This document shows, in pieces, positions 1 through 8,063 of a stretch of 64,000 bases of DNA. Position numbers and translations under genes: made by a program. The DNA is taken from NCBI GenBank assembly GCA_963772065.1, contig CAVYVZ010000004.1, positions 372,001 through 436,000 of the forward strand, read 5' to 3'. The notes beneath the pieces are model-generated. The model was not told the DNA's origin and did no database searches. It saw only the letters and a program-made list of their open reading frames with translations. This stretch comes from CAVYVZ01 sp963772065. Lineage in GTDB: Bacteria; Acidobacteriota; Vicinamibacteria; Vicinamibacterales; UBA2999. The first letter of the stretch is position 1. Each line of letters opens with the position of its first letter.

Positions 1-278
1 AGATGTTCTGGCACATCACCGTGCCCAACGTGAAATGGGGGCTGGTCTACGGGATCATTCTCTGCAACGCGCGGGCGATGGGTGAATTCGGAGCGGTGTA
101 CGTGGTCTCGGGACACATCGCCGGTCAGACCGATACCATGCCGCTGCGGATCGAGAAACTGTTCCAAGAGTACAATCTGCCTGGATCGTTCGCGGTGGCA
201 TCCGTCCTGACGCTGGTCGCCATTCTGACGTTGGTCGTGAAGAGCCGACTCGAGCGCTCGACCGACGTGAACGCATGA
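1..278 (+). CDS. cysW: Sulfate ABC transporter permease CysW, C-terminal part
   Basis: This is the last ~91 residues of an inner-membrane permease subunit; the gene begins upstream of the window. The cytoplasmic coupling loop typical of CysT/CysW permeases is visible (ARAMGEFGAVYVVSG), followed by a final hydrophobic helix (FAVASVLTLVAILTLVV) and a short charged tail. The stop overlaps the start of the downstream ATPase gene cysA by 4 bp (ATGA), as expected for subunits of one transporter. CysT versus CysW cannot be settled from this fragment alone; position directly before cysA favours CysW. Confidence 0.85.
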   Translation, partial: MFWHITVPNVKWGLVYGIILCNARAMGEFGAVYVVSGHIAGQTDTMPLRIEKLFQEYNLPGSFAVASVLTLVAILTLVVKSRLERSTDVNA

Positions 279-1321
279 GCATTCACATCAAGAACGTCTC
301 GAAGACCTTCGGTGGCATCGGCGCGGTCAACGACGTCAGCCTCGATGTCCCCGACGGCTCGCTGCTGGCCTTGCTCGGACCCTCTGGGTCGGGCAAGACA
401 ACGCTGTTGCGCATCATCGCCGGACTGGAGGTCGCCGACCGCGGGACCGTGCTGCATCACGACGAGGACATCACCGAGTACTCGGCGCGCGACCGCAGAG
501 TAGGGTTCGTGTTCCAGCACTATGCCCTGTTCCGTCACATGACGATCGCCGACAACATCGGCTACGCCCTTCGGGTGCGCGGAGTCGGCAAGGCGGAGCG
601 ACAGGCGCGGGTCGACGAGCTCCTGAAGCTCATTCGCCTGGAAGGCTACGGCGCGCGCTACCCGTCGCAGTTGTCAGGCGGCCAGCGCCAGCGCGTCGCG
701 CTCGCGCGCGCGTTGGCCGCGCGGCCCAAGGTTCTGCTGCTCGACGAGCCGTTCGGGGCGCTCGACGCGAAAGTGCGGCAGGAGCTGCGACAGTGGATCC
801 GCAAGCTGCACGAGGAAATCCACGTGACGAGCATCTTCGTGACGCACGATCAGGAAGAGGCGTTCGAGGTGGCCGACCATGTCGTGGTGATGAACAACGG
901 ACGGATCGAGCAGGTGGGCACGCCGGCGGACGTGTTCGAACATCCCGCCAACGCCTTCGTCATGGATTTCCTCGGCAACGTCAACGTCTTCAAGGGCCGC
1001 GTGGAACGGGGCCGCGCGGTCGTCCCCGGCCTCGACGTGGCGTACCCGGAGTACCCGCATGCCGAGGCCCGCGACGCCGCCGTCTACATCAGACCCCACG
1101 AGTTCACGATCGAGAATCACGTGAACGGCGGCTCGAGCATCGCGGCCACCGTCCTCCACGTGCACCCCACCGGCTCCCGGACCAAGGTCGAACTGCGTGC
1201 CGTCGACTTCGACCTGTTGATCAGCGCGGAGATCTCGGACGAGCGGTCCGCCGAGCTGGGCCTGAAGGTGGGCGACACGGTGCACGTCTCACCAAGACGC
1301 GTGCGCGTCTTCATGCCCTGA
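275..1321 (+). CDS. cysA: Sulfate/thiosulfate ABC transporter ATP-binding protein CysA
   Basis: The 348-residue protein has all ABC ATPase motifs in order: Walker A (GPSGSGKTT, about residues 36-44), Q-loop (FVFQHYALF), signature (LSGGQRQRVALARAL), Walker B (LLLDEPFGALD) and H-loop (FVTHDQEEA). A C-terminal TOBE-like regulatory domain follows (about 235-348). It energises sulfate or thiosulfate import with the CysT/CysW permeases. Its ATG overlaps the permease stop by 4 bp. The 3' end overlaps the convergent PHP gene by 11 bp. Molybdate or spermidine import are the usual alternatives for this fold, but the cysD/cysN genes nearby support sulfate. Confidence 0.93.
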   Translation: MSIHIKNVSKTFGGIGAVNDVSLDVPDGSLLALLGPSGSGKTTLLRIIAGLEVADRGTVLHHDEDITEYSARDRRVGFVFQHYALFRHMTIADNIGYALRVRGVGKAERQARVDELLKLIRLEGYGARYPSQLSGGQRQRVALARALAARPKVLLLDEPFGALDAKVRQELRQWIRKLHEEIHVTSIFVTHDQEEAFEVADHVVVMNNGRIEQVGTPADVFEHPANAFVMDFLGNVNVFKGRVERGRAVVPGLDVAYPEYPHAEARDAAVYIRPHEFTIENHVNGGSSIAATVLHVHPTGSRTKVELRAVDFDLLISAEISDERSAELGLKVGDTVHVSPRRVRVFMP

Positions 1322-2162
1322 GAGTCGACGCGGGATTCAGGCGCTCCTTCAGCCGCTCGAACGCGGCCGATTCCAGACCGACCACGCCGAAACACTCCGC
1401 GTGCCGCGTGCCGTCGCCGTGATAGTCGGAGCCGCCCGTCACGAGAAGGCCGTACCGGCGCGCGAGATCCAGATAGTGCGCCTGCGCGGATGCATCATGC
1501 GTGCTGTGGTACGCCTCGATGCAGGTCAGGCCCGCATCGACGAGGTCGGGGATGAGCCCGTCGCGATTGAGCCTGCCCGGATGCGCCAGCGACGAGACGC
1601 CGCGGCCACGCGCGATGAGCGCGACGACGGTCGCGGGCGATGCGCCCTGGTGCGGGACGTAGGCCTGACAGGTCTCGCCGAGGAAACGAACGAACGCCTC
1701 GTCCACCGACGACACGTGTCCGGCGGCGATCAGGTACTGAGCAATCTGCGGGCGGGCCACGGCTTTCCCCGAGGCCTGGGACGCCGACGCCACGAGCGCA
1801 TCGATGTCGATCGGCGCGCCGGCGCGAGACAGGCGCGCCGCTATCTCCCGGGCGCGCTCGACACGGAGTTGACGCTGTCCGGTAATGAGAGCCTCGAGGT
1901 CCGGCACATCCGCCGGCAGGTTGTAAGCGAGCACATGGACGTCCCTGCCGTCGTGCACCGACGTGATCTCGATGCCGGAAATGAACTCGATGCCACGCTC
2001 GGTCGCCCTGGCGCGCGCCGCGGCTTCCCCCGCGCGCGTGTCATGGTCGGTCACGCTGATCACACGCAGGCCCGCGTGCGCACACCGGTCCACGAGCTCC
2101 TCCGGCGTGCAGCGACCGTCGGACGCCGTCGTGTGCAGGTGGAGATCGATTACGGCGCCCAC
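1311..2162 (-). CDS. PHP-domain phosphoesterase (TrpH/YciV type)
   Basis: This 283-residue protein has the metal-binding motifs of the PHP family: DLHLHTTASDG at the N-terminus, VTDHD near residue 40, SLAHPGRLN near 190 and GGSDYHG near 245. Related TrpH/YciV (RNase AM) proteins remove the phosphate from 3',5'-nucleoside bisphosphates such as pAp or act on short RNAs. The start lies inside the end of the upstream minus-strand APS kinase gene (13 bp overlap), so the two are translationally coupled. That context suggests recycling of PAP, the by-product of PAPS use; this specific role is inferred. Confidence 0.85.
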   Translation of the reverse strand: MGAVIDLHLHTTASDGRCTPEELVDRCAHAGLRVISVTDHDTRAGEAAARARATERGIEFISGIEITSVHDGRDVHVLAYNLPADVPDLEALITGQRQLRVERAREIAARLSRAGAPIDIDALVASASQASGKAVARPQIAQYLIAAGHVSSVDEAFVRFLGETCQAYVPHQGASPATVVALIARGRGVSSLAHPGRLNRDGLIPDLVDAGLTCIEAYHSTHDASAQAHYLDLARRYGLLVTGGSDYHGDGTRHAECFGVVGLESAAFERLKERLNPASTLRA

Positions 2163-3649
2163 GGCTGACCGCCAGACCCGAGATACCGGTGCTGTTCGAG
2201 ATGGGAGATGATCCGCTCGGCGGCCTCGTCCGCCGATTCGTCGGCAGTGCGGATGACGAGGTCCGCGTCCGCCGGGGCCTCGTAGGGATCCGATACGCCG
2301 GTGAACTCGCCGATCAGGCCGGCGCGCGCCTTCGCGTACAAACCCTTTCTATCCCGGGCCTCGCAGACTTCGAGTGGCGTATCGACGAAGACGAGCACGA
2401 AGCCGCCGACCGCCTCGATGGCGCGTCGCGCCTCCTGACGAACGCTCTCGTAGGGCGCGATCGGCGCGCAGATCGCGATGCCGCCGTGCCGGGCAATCTC
2501 CGCGGCGACGAACGCGATGCGGCGGATATTCAGATCGCGATGCTCACGGGAGAACCCGAGCTCCGACGACAGATGCTGCCGCACCTCGTCTCCATCGAGG
2601 AGGGTGACCGGACGTCCCGTTCGCTCGAGCAGCTTGATGCGCACGAGATTCGCGATCGTCGACTTGCCGGAACCCGAGAGGCCGGTGAAGAAGAGCGTGA
2701 ATCCGCGGCGAAGCGGCGGCGGTTCCCGGAGCGCCAGCGCCTTGGCGACCGCGGGAAACGTGCCCGCGTCCTCGACCGGGGTGTATCGCAGCGCGAGCTT
2801 CGAGGCGCCGGCAAAGCCCGACACGACCGTCCGCGCGTCCGCGTCGAGCTCCTGCGTCAGGACGACGTCCGTGCATCCCGCGTTGCGGGCCACCATTGCC
2901 GCGAGCAGCAGGTCGTCGACCGGGTCGGAACGCCGCGGCAGCGGCACCAGCCATACCAGGGCGCGCTGCGCGGCATATTCAGGGATCACCGCCTCGAGGC
3001 ACTGCAGGCGCAGAAGGCGCTTGCCATCGTCTTCCGTCGGATCGGTCAGCGCGATGATTACGAGCCCGACGTTGGCGTGGGCGATCGCTCGCGTGGTGGC
3101 GTCGTGCTCGGCGCGGTGCACGACCCCGCGCGTGGGGAACGCCACCGCGGCGCTCCACCCTCGGCGCCGGATCTCGCGTGCGACCTCCGCGGGTGAGTGA
3201 CGAACCCAGATCGCGTCCAGATGTCTCGGCAGCTGCAGCCCCGCGGCGGGCCCGCCCACGAAGTGACTCGTGTCGTGCCACGAGTCCGTCACTTCGAGAA
3301 TGGCGAGGGCCACGCCCTCGACATCGCGGAGGACGAGGCGGCGCGCCGCCATCGCGTCGCGCGCACAGGTCGCGGTCACATCGAGCACGACGGGCGCGGG
3401 AAACGGCGTCCCGTCGCTCAGGACCCGCCCGCGCGCACACGCCGCGGCATCCGGCCGCGTCATGAAGCCATCGATCGGCGCGTATCCGCCGTTGAGAATC
3501 AGCTCCAGATCACCGAGCTGCCGCGGCGTCAGCGTCCACGACGGCCAGTCGCGCGATGCGCGCGCGAGCTCCTCCTGGCGACGGCCCTCGGCCATCAAAG
3601 ACGTATCGAGTCCTCCATCGTGAATCCCGAAGTGTACCGCAGGTGTCAT
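2150..3649 (-). CDS. cysC: Adenylylsulfate kinase with N-terminal degenerate ATP-sulfurylase domain
   Basis: The 499-residue protein has the layout of bifunctional ATP sulfurylase/APS kinase. The C-terminal kinase (about 315-499) looks intact: Walker A GLSGSGKST, DGDEVRQHL, FSREHRDLNIRR, CAPIAPY and the lid DRKGLYAKARAGLIGEFTG. It phosphorylates APS to PAPS. The N-terminal domain (about 1-310) keeps the sulfurylase fold signature (LTPRQLGDLELILNGGYAPIDG), but the catalytic QTRNP..HRAH motif reads PTRGVVHRAE (about 170-180) and the GRDHAG loop is replaced by LTQELDADAR (about 260), so sulfurylase activity is doubtful. The start chosen is the ATG at 3649; an ATG at 3595 is also possible. The gap to divergent cysD is only 36 bp. 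Reading the frame further upstream runs into antisense cysD and is not real. Confidence 0.85.
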   Translation of the reverse strand: MTPAVHFGIHDGGLDTSLMAEGRRQEELARASRDWPSWTLTPRQLGDLELILNGGYAPIDGFMTRPDAAACARGRVLSDGTPFPAPVVLDVTATCARDAMAARRLVLRDVEGVALAILEVTDSWHDTSHFVGGPAAGLQLPRHLDAIWVRHSPAEVAREIRRRGWSAAVAFPTRGVVHRAEHDATTRAIAHANVGLVIIALTDPTEDDGKRLLRLQCLEAVIPEYAAQRALVWLVPLPRRSDPVDDLLLAAMVARNAGCTDVVLTQELDADARTVVSGFAGASKLALRYTPVEDAGTFPAVAKALALREPPPLRRGFTLFFTGLSGSGKSTIANLVRIKLLERTGRPVTLLDGDEVRQHLSSELGFSREHRDLNIRRIAFVAAEIARHGGIAICAPIAPYESVRQEARRAIEAVGGFVLVFVDTPLEVCEARDRKGLYAKARAGLIGEFTGVSDPYEAPADADLVIRTADESADEAAERIISHLEQHRYLGSGGQPWAP

Positions 3650-3685
3650 AATGTTGGCACTAGCTAACGGCCCAACGCCGGCACC

Positions 3686-4594
3686 ATGAAATCTTACAAG
3701 CTGACGCACCTGAAGCAGCTCGAAGCGGAGAGCATCCACATCATCCGCGAGGTGGCCGCGGAGTTCGAAAATCCGGTGATGCTCTACTCCATCGGGAAGG
3801 ATTCCTCCGTGATGGTGCGCCTCGCGATGAAAGCGTTTCATCCGGGGCCGATTCCGTTTCCCCTGCTGCACGTCGACACCACGTGGAAGTTCCGCGACAT
3901 GATCACGTTCCGCGACGCCTTCTGCCGCGAGCACAACCTGCGGCTGATCGTGCACACCAACCGCGGGCCGGACGCCGAGGGACTCCATCCGATCACGGCG
4001 GGCAGCCGGCGCTGGACGGACGTGATGAAGACGCAGGGGCTGCTCCAGGCACTGAATGCGGGCGGATTCGACGCGGCATTCGGCGGCGCCCGGCGCGACG
4101 AGGAACGGTCGCGCGCCAAGGAGCGCGTTTATTCGTTTCGCGACCGGTTCCACCAGTGGGATCCGAAGAACCAGCGCCCCGAGCTCTGGAATCTCTACAA
4201 CGCGCGGATCAACCGCGGCGAGAGCATTCGCGTGTTCCCACTCTCGAACTGGACCGAGCTCGATGTGTGGCAGTACGTGCACCTCGAGCGCATTCCCGTC
4301 GTGCCACTCTACTTTTCCGAGGTGCGGCCGGTCGTGCAGCGCGACGGCCTCCTGATCCTCGTCGACGACGACCGCCTCCCGCTCGAGCCGGGCGAACGTC
4401 CGCAGCAGCGCACGGTGCGGTTCCGTACGCTCGGGTGCTATCCCTTCACCGGCGCAATCGAATCGAACGCCCGCACCGTGCCCGAGATCATCCAGGAGAT
4501 GCTGTTGGCCACCACGTCGGAGCGGCAGGGGCGCGCCATCGACCACGACGAGAGCGGCTCGATGGAGCAGAAGAAGAAGGAAGGCTACTTCTGA
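3686..4594 (+). CDS. cysD: Sulfate adenylyltransferase subunit 2 (CysD)
   Basis: The 302-residue protein is the small ATP-pyrophosphatase-type subunit of heterodimeric ATP sulfurylase, which makes APS from ATP and sulfate. The PP-loop YSIGKDSSVM lies near residue 35, and family motifs LLHVDTTWKFRDM, FGGARRDEERSRAKER, FPLSNWTELDVWQY and RFRTLGCYPFTGA follow. The C-terminus ends in the usual basic stretch. Its stop overlaps the cysN start (TGATG). Length is normal for the family. Confidence 0.96.
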   Translation: MKSYKLTHLKQLEAESIHIIREVAAEFENPVMLYSIGKDSSVMVRLAMKAFHPGPIPFPLLHVDTTWKFRDMITFRDAFCREHNLRLIVHTNRGPDAEGLHPITAGSRRWTDVMKTQGLLQALNAGGFDAAFGGARRDEERSRAKERVYSFRDRFHQWDPKNQRPELWNLYNARINRGESIRVFPLSNWTELDVWQYVHLERIPVVPLYFSEVRPVVQRDGLLILVDDDRLPLEPGERPQQRTVRFRTLGCYPFTGAIESNARTVPEIIQEMLLATTSERQGRAIDHDESGSMEQKKKEGYF

Positions 4595-6504
4595 TGGCCG
4601 ACGCCGACCTCGCGACGCACGACATCGATGCCTACCTGGCGGCGCAGGAACGGAAGGATCTCGTCCGCTTCCTCACCGCGGGCAGTGTGGACGATGGGAA
4701 GAGCACGCTCATCGGGCGCCTGCTGTACGACACGCAGATGATCTATGAGGATCAGCTCGCAGCGATCCGGCGCGAGAGCGCGCGTAAAGGGGCGACCGCC
4801 GAGATCGATCTCTCGCTCCTGATGGATGGGCTCAAAGCGGAGCGCGAGCAGGGCATTACGATCGACGTCGCCTACCGCTACTTCTCGACGGACAAGCGGA
4901 AGTTCATCATTGCGGACTGCCCCGGCCACGAGCAGTACACGCGCAACATGGCCACCGGCGCATCCAACTGCGACCTCGCCATCATTCTGATCGACGCGCG
5001 CAACGGCGTGGTCCGCCAGACGAAGCGCCACAGCTTCATCGTGTCGCTCCTCGGCATCCGGCACGTCATGGTCGCCGTCAACAAGATGGACCTGATCGAC
5101 TATTCCCAGGAGATGTTCGATCAGATCGTTCAGGACTACACCTCGTTCGCCACGCGGCTCGAGATTGCCGACCTGCGCTTCATCCCGATGTCGGCGTTGA
5201 AGGGCGACAACGTGGTGGAGGCGAGCTGGCACATGCCGTGGTATCGGGGCGAAACGCTGCTCCACTATCTCGAGACCGTCCACATCGCGTCGGATCGCAA
5301 CCTGATCGATCTGCGGTTCCCCGTGCAGTACGTGAACCGGCCAAACCTGGACTTCCGCGGCTTCTCCGGCACCGTGGCGTCGGGTGTGCTGCGGAAAGGC
5401 GACGAGGTCGTGGCGCTGCCCTCGGGTCAGCGCAGCCGCGTCAAGGAAATCCTCACGTACGACGGCGCCCTGCAGGAGGCCTTTCCGCCGATGTCGGTGA
5501 CGGTGACCCTCGCCGACGAAATCGACGTCAGCCGCGGCGACATGCTCGTGCATCCGGCAAACCTGCCGCGGGTCGAGCAGGCGTTCGAGGCGATGGTGGT
5601 CTGGATGGGGGAAGAGCCGCTGCTCCCCGGGAAGCCGTACTTCGTGAAGCAGTCGGCGAGAGTGGTGGGCGCTCAGATCTCCAACCTGCGATACCGCGTC
5701 GACGTCAATACGCTCCGGCGGGAGACCGCGCCCGCGCTGGCGATGAACGAGGTCGGCCGGTGCACGGTCACCACCAGCCGGGCCACGTGCTTCGACCCCT
5801 ACGCGCACAACCGCGCGACGGGCTCTTTCATCGTCATCGACCGCTCCACGAATCGCACTGTCGGCGCGGGCATGATCATCGATCGCGCGACCTCGCTGAA
5901 GTTCCTGCGCGACTATTGGGACACGGAGGTCGACGCGGCACCGTCGCCGCGCCCGACTGCGGTCTCGCTGGCGGAGCGCGTCGCGCGGTTCGGCCATCAG
6001 CCGGCGACGGTCCTGCTGACCGGCCCGTCAGGGGCGGGCAAGACGACCATTGCCTACGCGCTCGAGCGGCGCCTGTTCGACACCGGGCGCAATGTGTGCG
6101 TTCTGGACGGCGGCCTGATGCGACGGATGATCAGTCGCGATCTCGGGTACTCCAGCGCCGATCGATCGGAGAACCTCCGCCGCGCGGTCGAAGTCGCGCG
6201 GCTCGTCAATGAAGCGGGAGGGATCTGTATCTGCGCGTTCATCGCGCCGAGTCGCGGCGTGCGTGAGAAGGCGAAGGCGGCTGTGGGGGCTGAGCGGTTC
6301 CTGGAGATTTACCTGTCCGCAGCGGAGGAGATCCGCACCGCGCGCGATCCGCGCGGTACGTCCGATCGGTCTGGCGATGGCGAGACCGCACCTTACGAGG
6401 TGCCGGCCTCGCCAGACCTCGTGCTCGCTACTGACGAGCTCTCAGTCGAGGAATGCGTGACGCGGATCGTCGAGACCCTGACGGCGAAAGGACTTCTCAG
6501 CTAG
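4594..6504 (+). CDS. cysN: Sulfate adenylyltransferase subunit 1 fused to APS-kinase-like domain (CysNC)
   Basis: The 636-residue protein starts at the ATG overlapping the cysD stop. Residues ~20-440 form the EF-Tu-like GTPase CysN: G1 GSVDDGKST (30-38), DCPGHEQYTRNM, NKMD and SAL are all present, so GTP-driven APS synthesis with CysD should work. The C-terminal ~170 residues are an APS-kinase-like domain (GPSGAGKTT near 474). Here the usual DGD motif reads DGG, and the KGLYKKARAG lid is replaced by RGTSDRSGDGETAPY, so this kinase domain is probably impaired. The divergent gene at 2150-3649 carries an intact kinase, giving complementary losses. The 3' end overlaps the convergent PEP-CTERM gene by 4 bp. 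Confidence 0.93.
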   Translation: MADADLATHDIDAYLAAQERKDLVRFLTAGSVDDGKSTLIGRLLYDTQMIYEDQLAAIRRESARKGATAEIDLSLLMDGLKAEREQGITIDVAYRYFSTDKRKFIIADCPGHEQYTRNMATGASNCDLAIILIDARNGVVRQTKRHSFIVSLLGIRHVMVAVNKMDLIDYSQEMFDQIVQDYTSFATRLEIADLRFIPMSALKGDNVVEASWHMPWYRGETLLHYLETVHIASDRNLIDLRFPVQYVNRPNLDFRGFSGTVASGVLRKGDEVVALPSGQRSRVKEILTYDGALQEAFPPMSVTVTLADEIDVSRGDMLVHPANLPRVEQAFEAMVVWMGEEPLLPGKPYFVKQSARVVGAQISNLRYRVDVNTLRRETAPALAMNEVGRCTVTTSRATCFDPYAHNRATGSFIVIDRSTNRTVGAGMIIDRATSLKFLRDYWDTEVDAAPSPRPTAVSLAERVARFGHQPATVLLTGPSGAGKTTIAYALERRLFDTGRNVCVLDGGLMRRMISRDLGYSSADRSENLRRAVEVARLVNEAGGICICAFIAPSRGVREKAKAAVGAERFLEIYLSAAEEIRTARDPRGTSDRSGDGETAPYEVPASPDLVLATDELSVEECVTRIVETLTAKGLLS

Positions 6505-7196
6505 CGAGCCGCGATCTTCCGGCGCTGGAAGAAACTGAATGCCAGGAGGCCAAGACCGAGGATCGTCAGTGTGGCCGGCTCTGGAACGCTGGTGGCGACC
6601 TGACGGAAATACACGCTCATGTGCGATAAGCCCGGTGTCTGACCTCCGTTATTCTGGAAGTTGATCGCGAAAGTGCCGGGATTTGACCCTACGAGAGCGA
6701 ACGTCTGAGCGTTGAACAGATAGGATGCCCATCGATTCGAAGCCTTCAGGACAATCAGCATGTCGACGCTGACGGGCAGATTCACGGGCGCGGGATCGAC
6801 CAAGGTCAACGACCAGTTCCCGCTGGTTGCATTCTGCGGAGCGCTGAGCGTCCAGTTGACGCCCAAGTAGTTATTCAGGGTTCCGGGCCCGTTGTTGTCG
6901 GTGACGAAGGCTTGCCACCCACCGCCGAACAGCCCACCGTTGAGAGTGTTGACGGTCCACCCGCTCGGGTTTCCGCTGGTACTCGGGTTGTTGGGACTGG
7001 TGACGACGCCGAAGCAGTTCGCGGCATTGTTCGAGCGGAAGGTCACGTTGCTGACGGATAGCCCTCCAACCGGCTGCGCCGCGCAGAGAACCGGCGCAGC
7101 ATCGGCGGCAGTTGGTGTGAACATCAACAAGCCGCAAAGTACCGAGCTGGCCGCGATCAATCTCTTGATCGTCATCATCCGAAGCCGTCGCACCAT
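6501..7196 (-). CDS. PEP-CTERM sorting domain-containing secreted protein
   Basis: This ~231-residue protein has a signal peptide (basic n-region, then LIAASSVLCGLLMFTP and a cleavable TAADA). The extracellular region is rich in Asn, Gly, Ser and Thr. The C-terminal PEP-CTERM signal consists of VPEPATL, a hydrophobic helix (ILGLGLLAFSFF) and the basic end QRRKIAAR. Such proteins are recognised by exosortase; one lies at 25859. The chosen start is ATG 7196, with a GAGG just upstream; ATG 7178 would also keep the signal peptide. A sigma-54-like promoter candidate lies about 64 bp upstream. The function of the mature domain is unknown. Confidence 0.88.
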   Translation of the reverse strand: MVRRLRMMTIKRLIAASSVLCGLLMFTPTAADAAPVLCAAQPVGGLSVSNVTFRSNNAANCFGVVTSPNNPSTSGNPSGWTVNTLNGGLFGGGWQAFVTDNNGPGTLNNYLGVNWTLSAPQNATSGNWSLTLVDPAPVNLPVSVDMLIVLKASNRWASYLFNAQTFALVGSNPGTFAINFQNNGGQTPGLSHMSVYFRQVATSVPEPATLTILGLGLLAFSFFQRRKIAAR

Positions 7197-7259
7197 ACAC
7201 CTCACACTCTCTGGTCTCACTCGGGTCGCACTCGGACGTGCCCGAGCGCGGCCGTATTG

Positions 7260-7275
7260 TGCAATCCGGCGGCCG
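7260..7275 (-). promoter_or_regulatory. Candidate sigma-54 (-24/-12) promoter for the PEP-CTERM gene
   Basis: On the minus strand this reads CGGCCGCCGGATTGCA: GG and GC are separated by exactly 10 bases, with TTGCA at -12. Sigma-54 control of PEP-CTERM genes is known from exosortase (PrsK/PrsR) systems. The -24 half deviates from TGGCAC beyond GGC, so this is a candidate only. It would place the transcript start about 50 bases before the gene. Confidence 0.4.
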
Positions 7276-7365
7276 AGGTGTTTACTCGCCAAGTACGCAG
7301 AAACACAGGCATTTCATCTGGCTTCTGCAACCGACCAAATGAGAAATCTGATTGGCAGGAGAATT

Positions 7366-7396
7366 AAGTCCGACTGGGCCCTCCGCAGTCAGACTT
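7366..7396. repeat. Imperfect inverted repeat in the 7197-7559 intergenic region
   Basis: Two 11-base arms (AAGTCCGACTG and CAGTCAGACTT) pair at 10 of 11 positions around a 9-base loop. No T tract follows on either strand, so a standard terminator is not obvious. The rest of this 363-bp gap between divergent genes is comparatively AT-rich; apart from the promoter candidate at 7260-7275 I see no further feature in it. Confidence 0.45.
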
Positions 7397-7559
7397 GGCG
7401 GGCGTTCGTCAAGAATTACGCTTTCGACCAAAATCACGATTTCGGATGACAACAGTCGTCCCACGGATGCACCGCACCGCCCGCAGATCGCGAAAATTGC
7501 CCGCGTACATACGAAGTTCCGCTGACCCGACTCTTGCTAGGGAAGCTCCCCGGACTTCC

Positions 7560-8051
7560 ATGCAGCCCGTTGAGTTCTCATCGATCCTGCCCGAGGAATT
7601 CCGACAGGATCTCGAAACGTTGTTGTTCTTCAATCCGCTTCAGGAGCGCGCCCGGGCCGGCATCGCTCGATCGGTTGAACGCTACGGTGAGCCGCGCGTG
7701 CACGGCGAGGACGGCATGCTGCGTGTGGCGGTCGGGGACCTCCCCGACGTCCAGACGCTCTACGCCCTCGTCGCGCACGGCGACTCCTACGAGCTCGCCG
7801 GAGTGGCGGTGTACACGAGGGAGGGCGACCGGCTGTCGATTCTCCATTTGGCCGTATCCGAGGGGTCGGCCGCGGCGGGCGAAAATGGGCACGGGCTCCT
7901 GGCGGTCCGTCTCGCGTCGGCTATCCGGGAGGTCGGCAGCAGCGTGCACGGCATTCGGCAGGTATCGCTGCCCTACACAGTGCGCTTGCCCCAACACCTT
8001 CGACCAGCCCCGGCGGGTTCCACTCAACGGTCCTCGACGGATTCGAGCTAA
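7560..8051 (+). CDS. Hypothetical protein
   Basis: This 163-residue soluble protein is not recognised. It has an N-terminal helical segment (LPEEFRQDLETLLFFNP) and an alternating hydrophobic core around residues 50-125 (LRVAVGDLPDVQTLYALV, LAGVAVYTREGDRLSILHLAV, HGLLAVRLASAIREVG). That pattern is reminiscent of a GNAT-type acetyltransferase fold, but I see no clear acetyl-CoA loop. There is no signal peptide. The C-terminal ~25 residues are low-complexity Pro/Ser/Thr and may be non-native. The ATG at 7560 was chosen because the region before it does not read like protein. It lies 12 bp upstream of the lipoprotein gene and may be cotranscribed with it. Confidence 0.55.
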   Translation: MQPVEFSSILPEEFRQDLETLLFFNPLQERARAGIARSVERYGEPRVHGEDGMLRVAVGDLPDVQTLYALVAHGDSYELAGVAVYTREGDRLSILHLAVSEGSAAAGENGHGLLAVRLASAIREVGSSVHGIRQVSLPYTVRLPQHLRPAPAGSTQRSSTDSS

Positions 8052-8063
8052 AATGCGCGCGCA

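Noticed and set aside
3650..4546. N-terminal extension of the minus-strand APS kinase frame through cysD
   Set aside because: The added sequence is the antisense of cysD and has no family similarity; the sulfurylase-like fold begins at the ATG at 3649.
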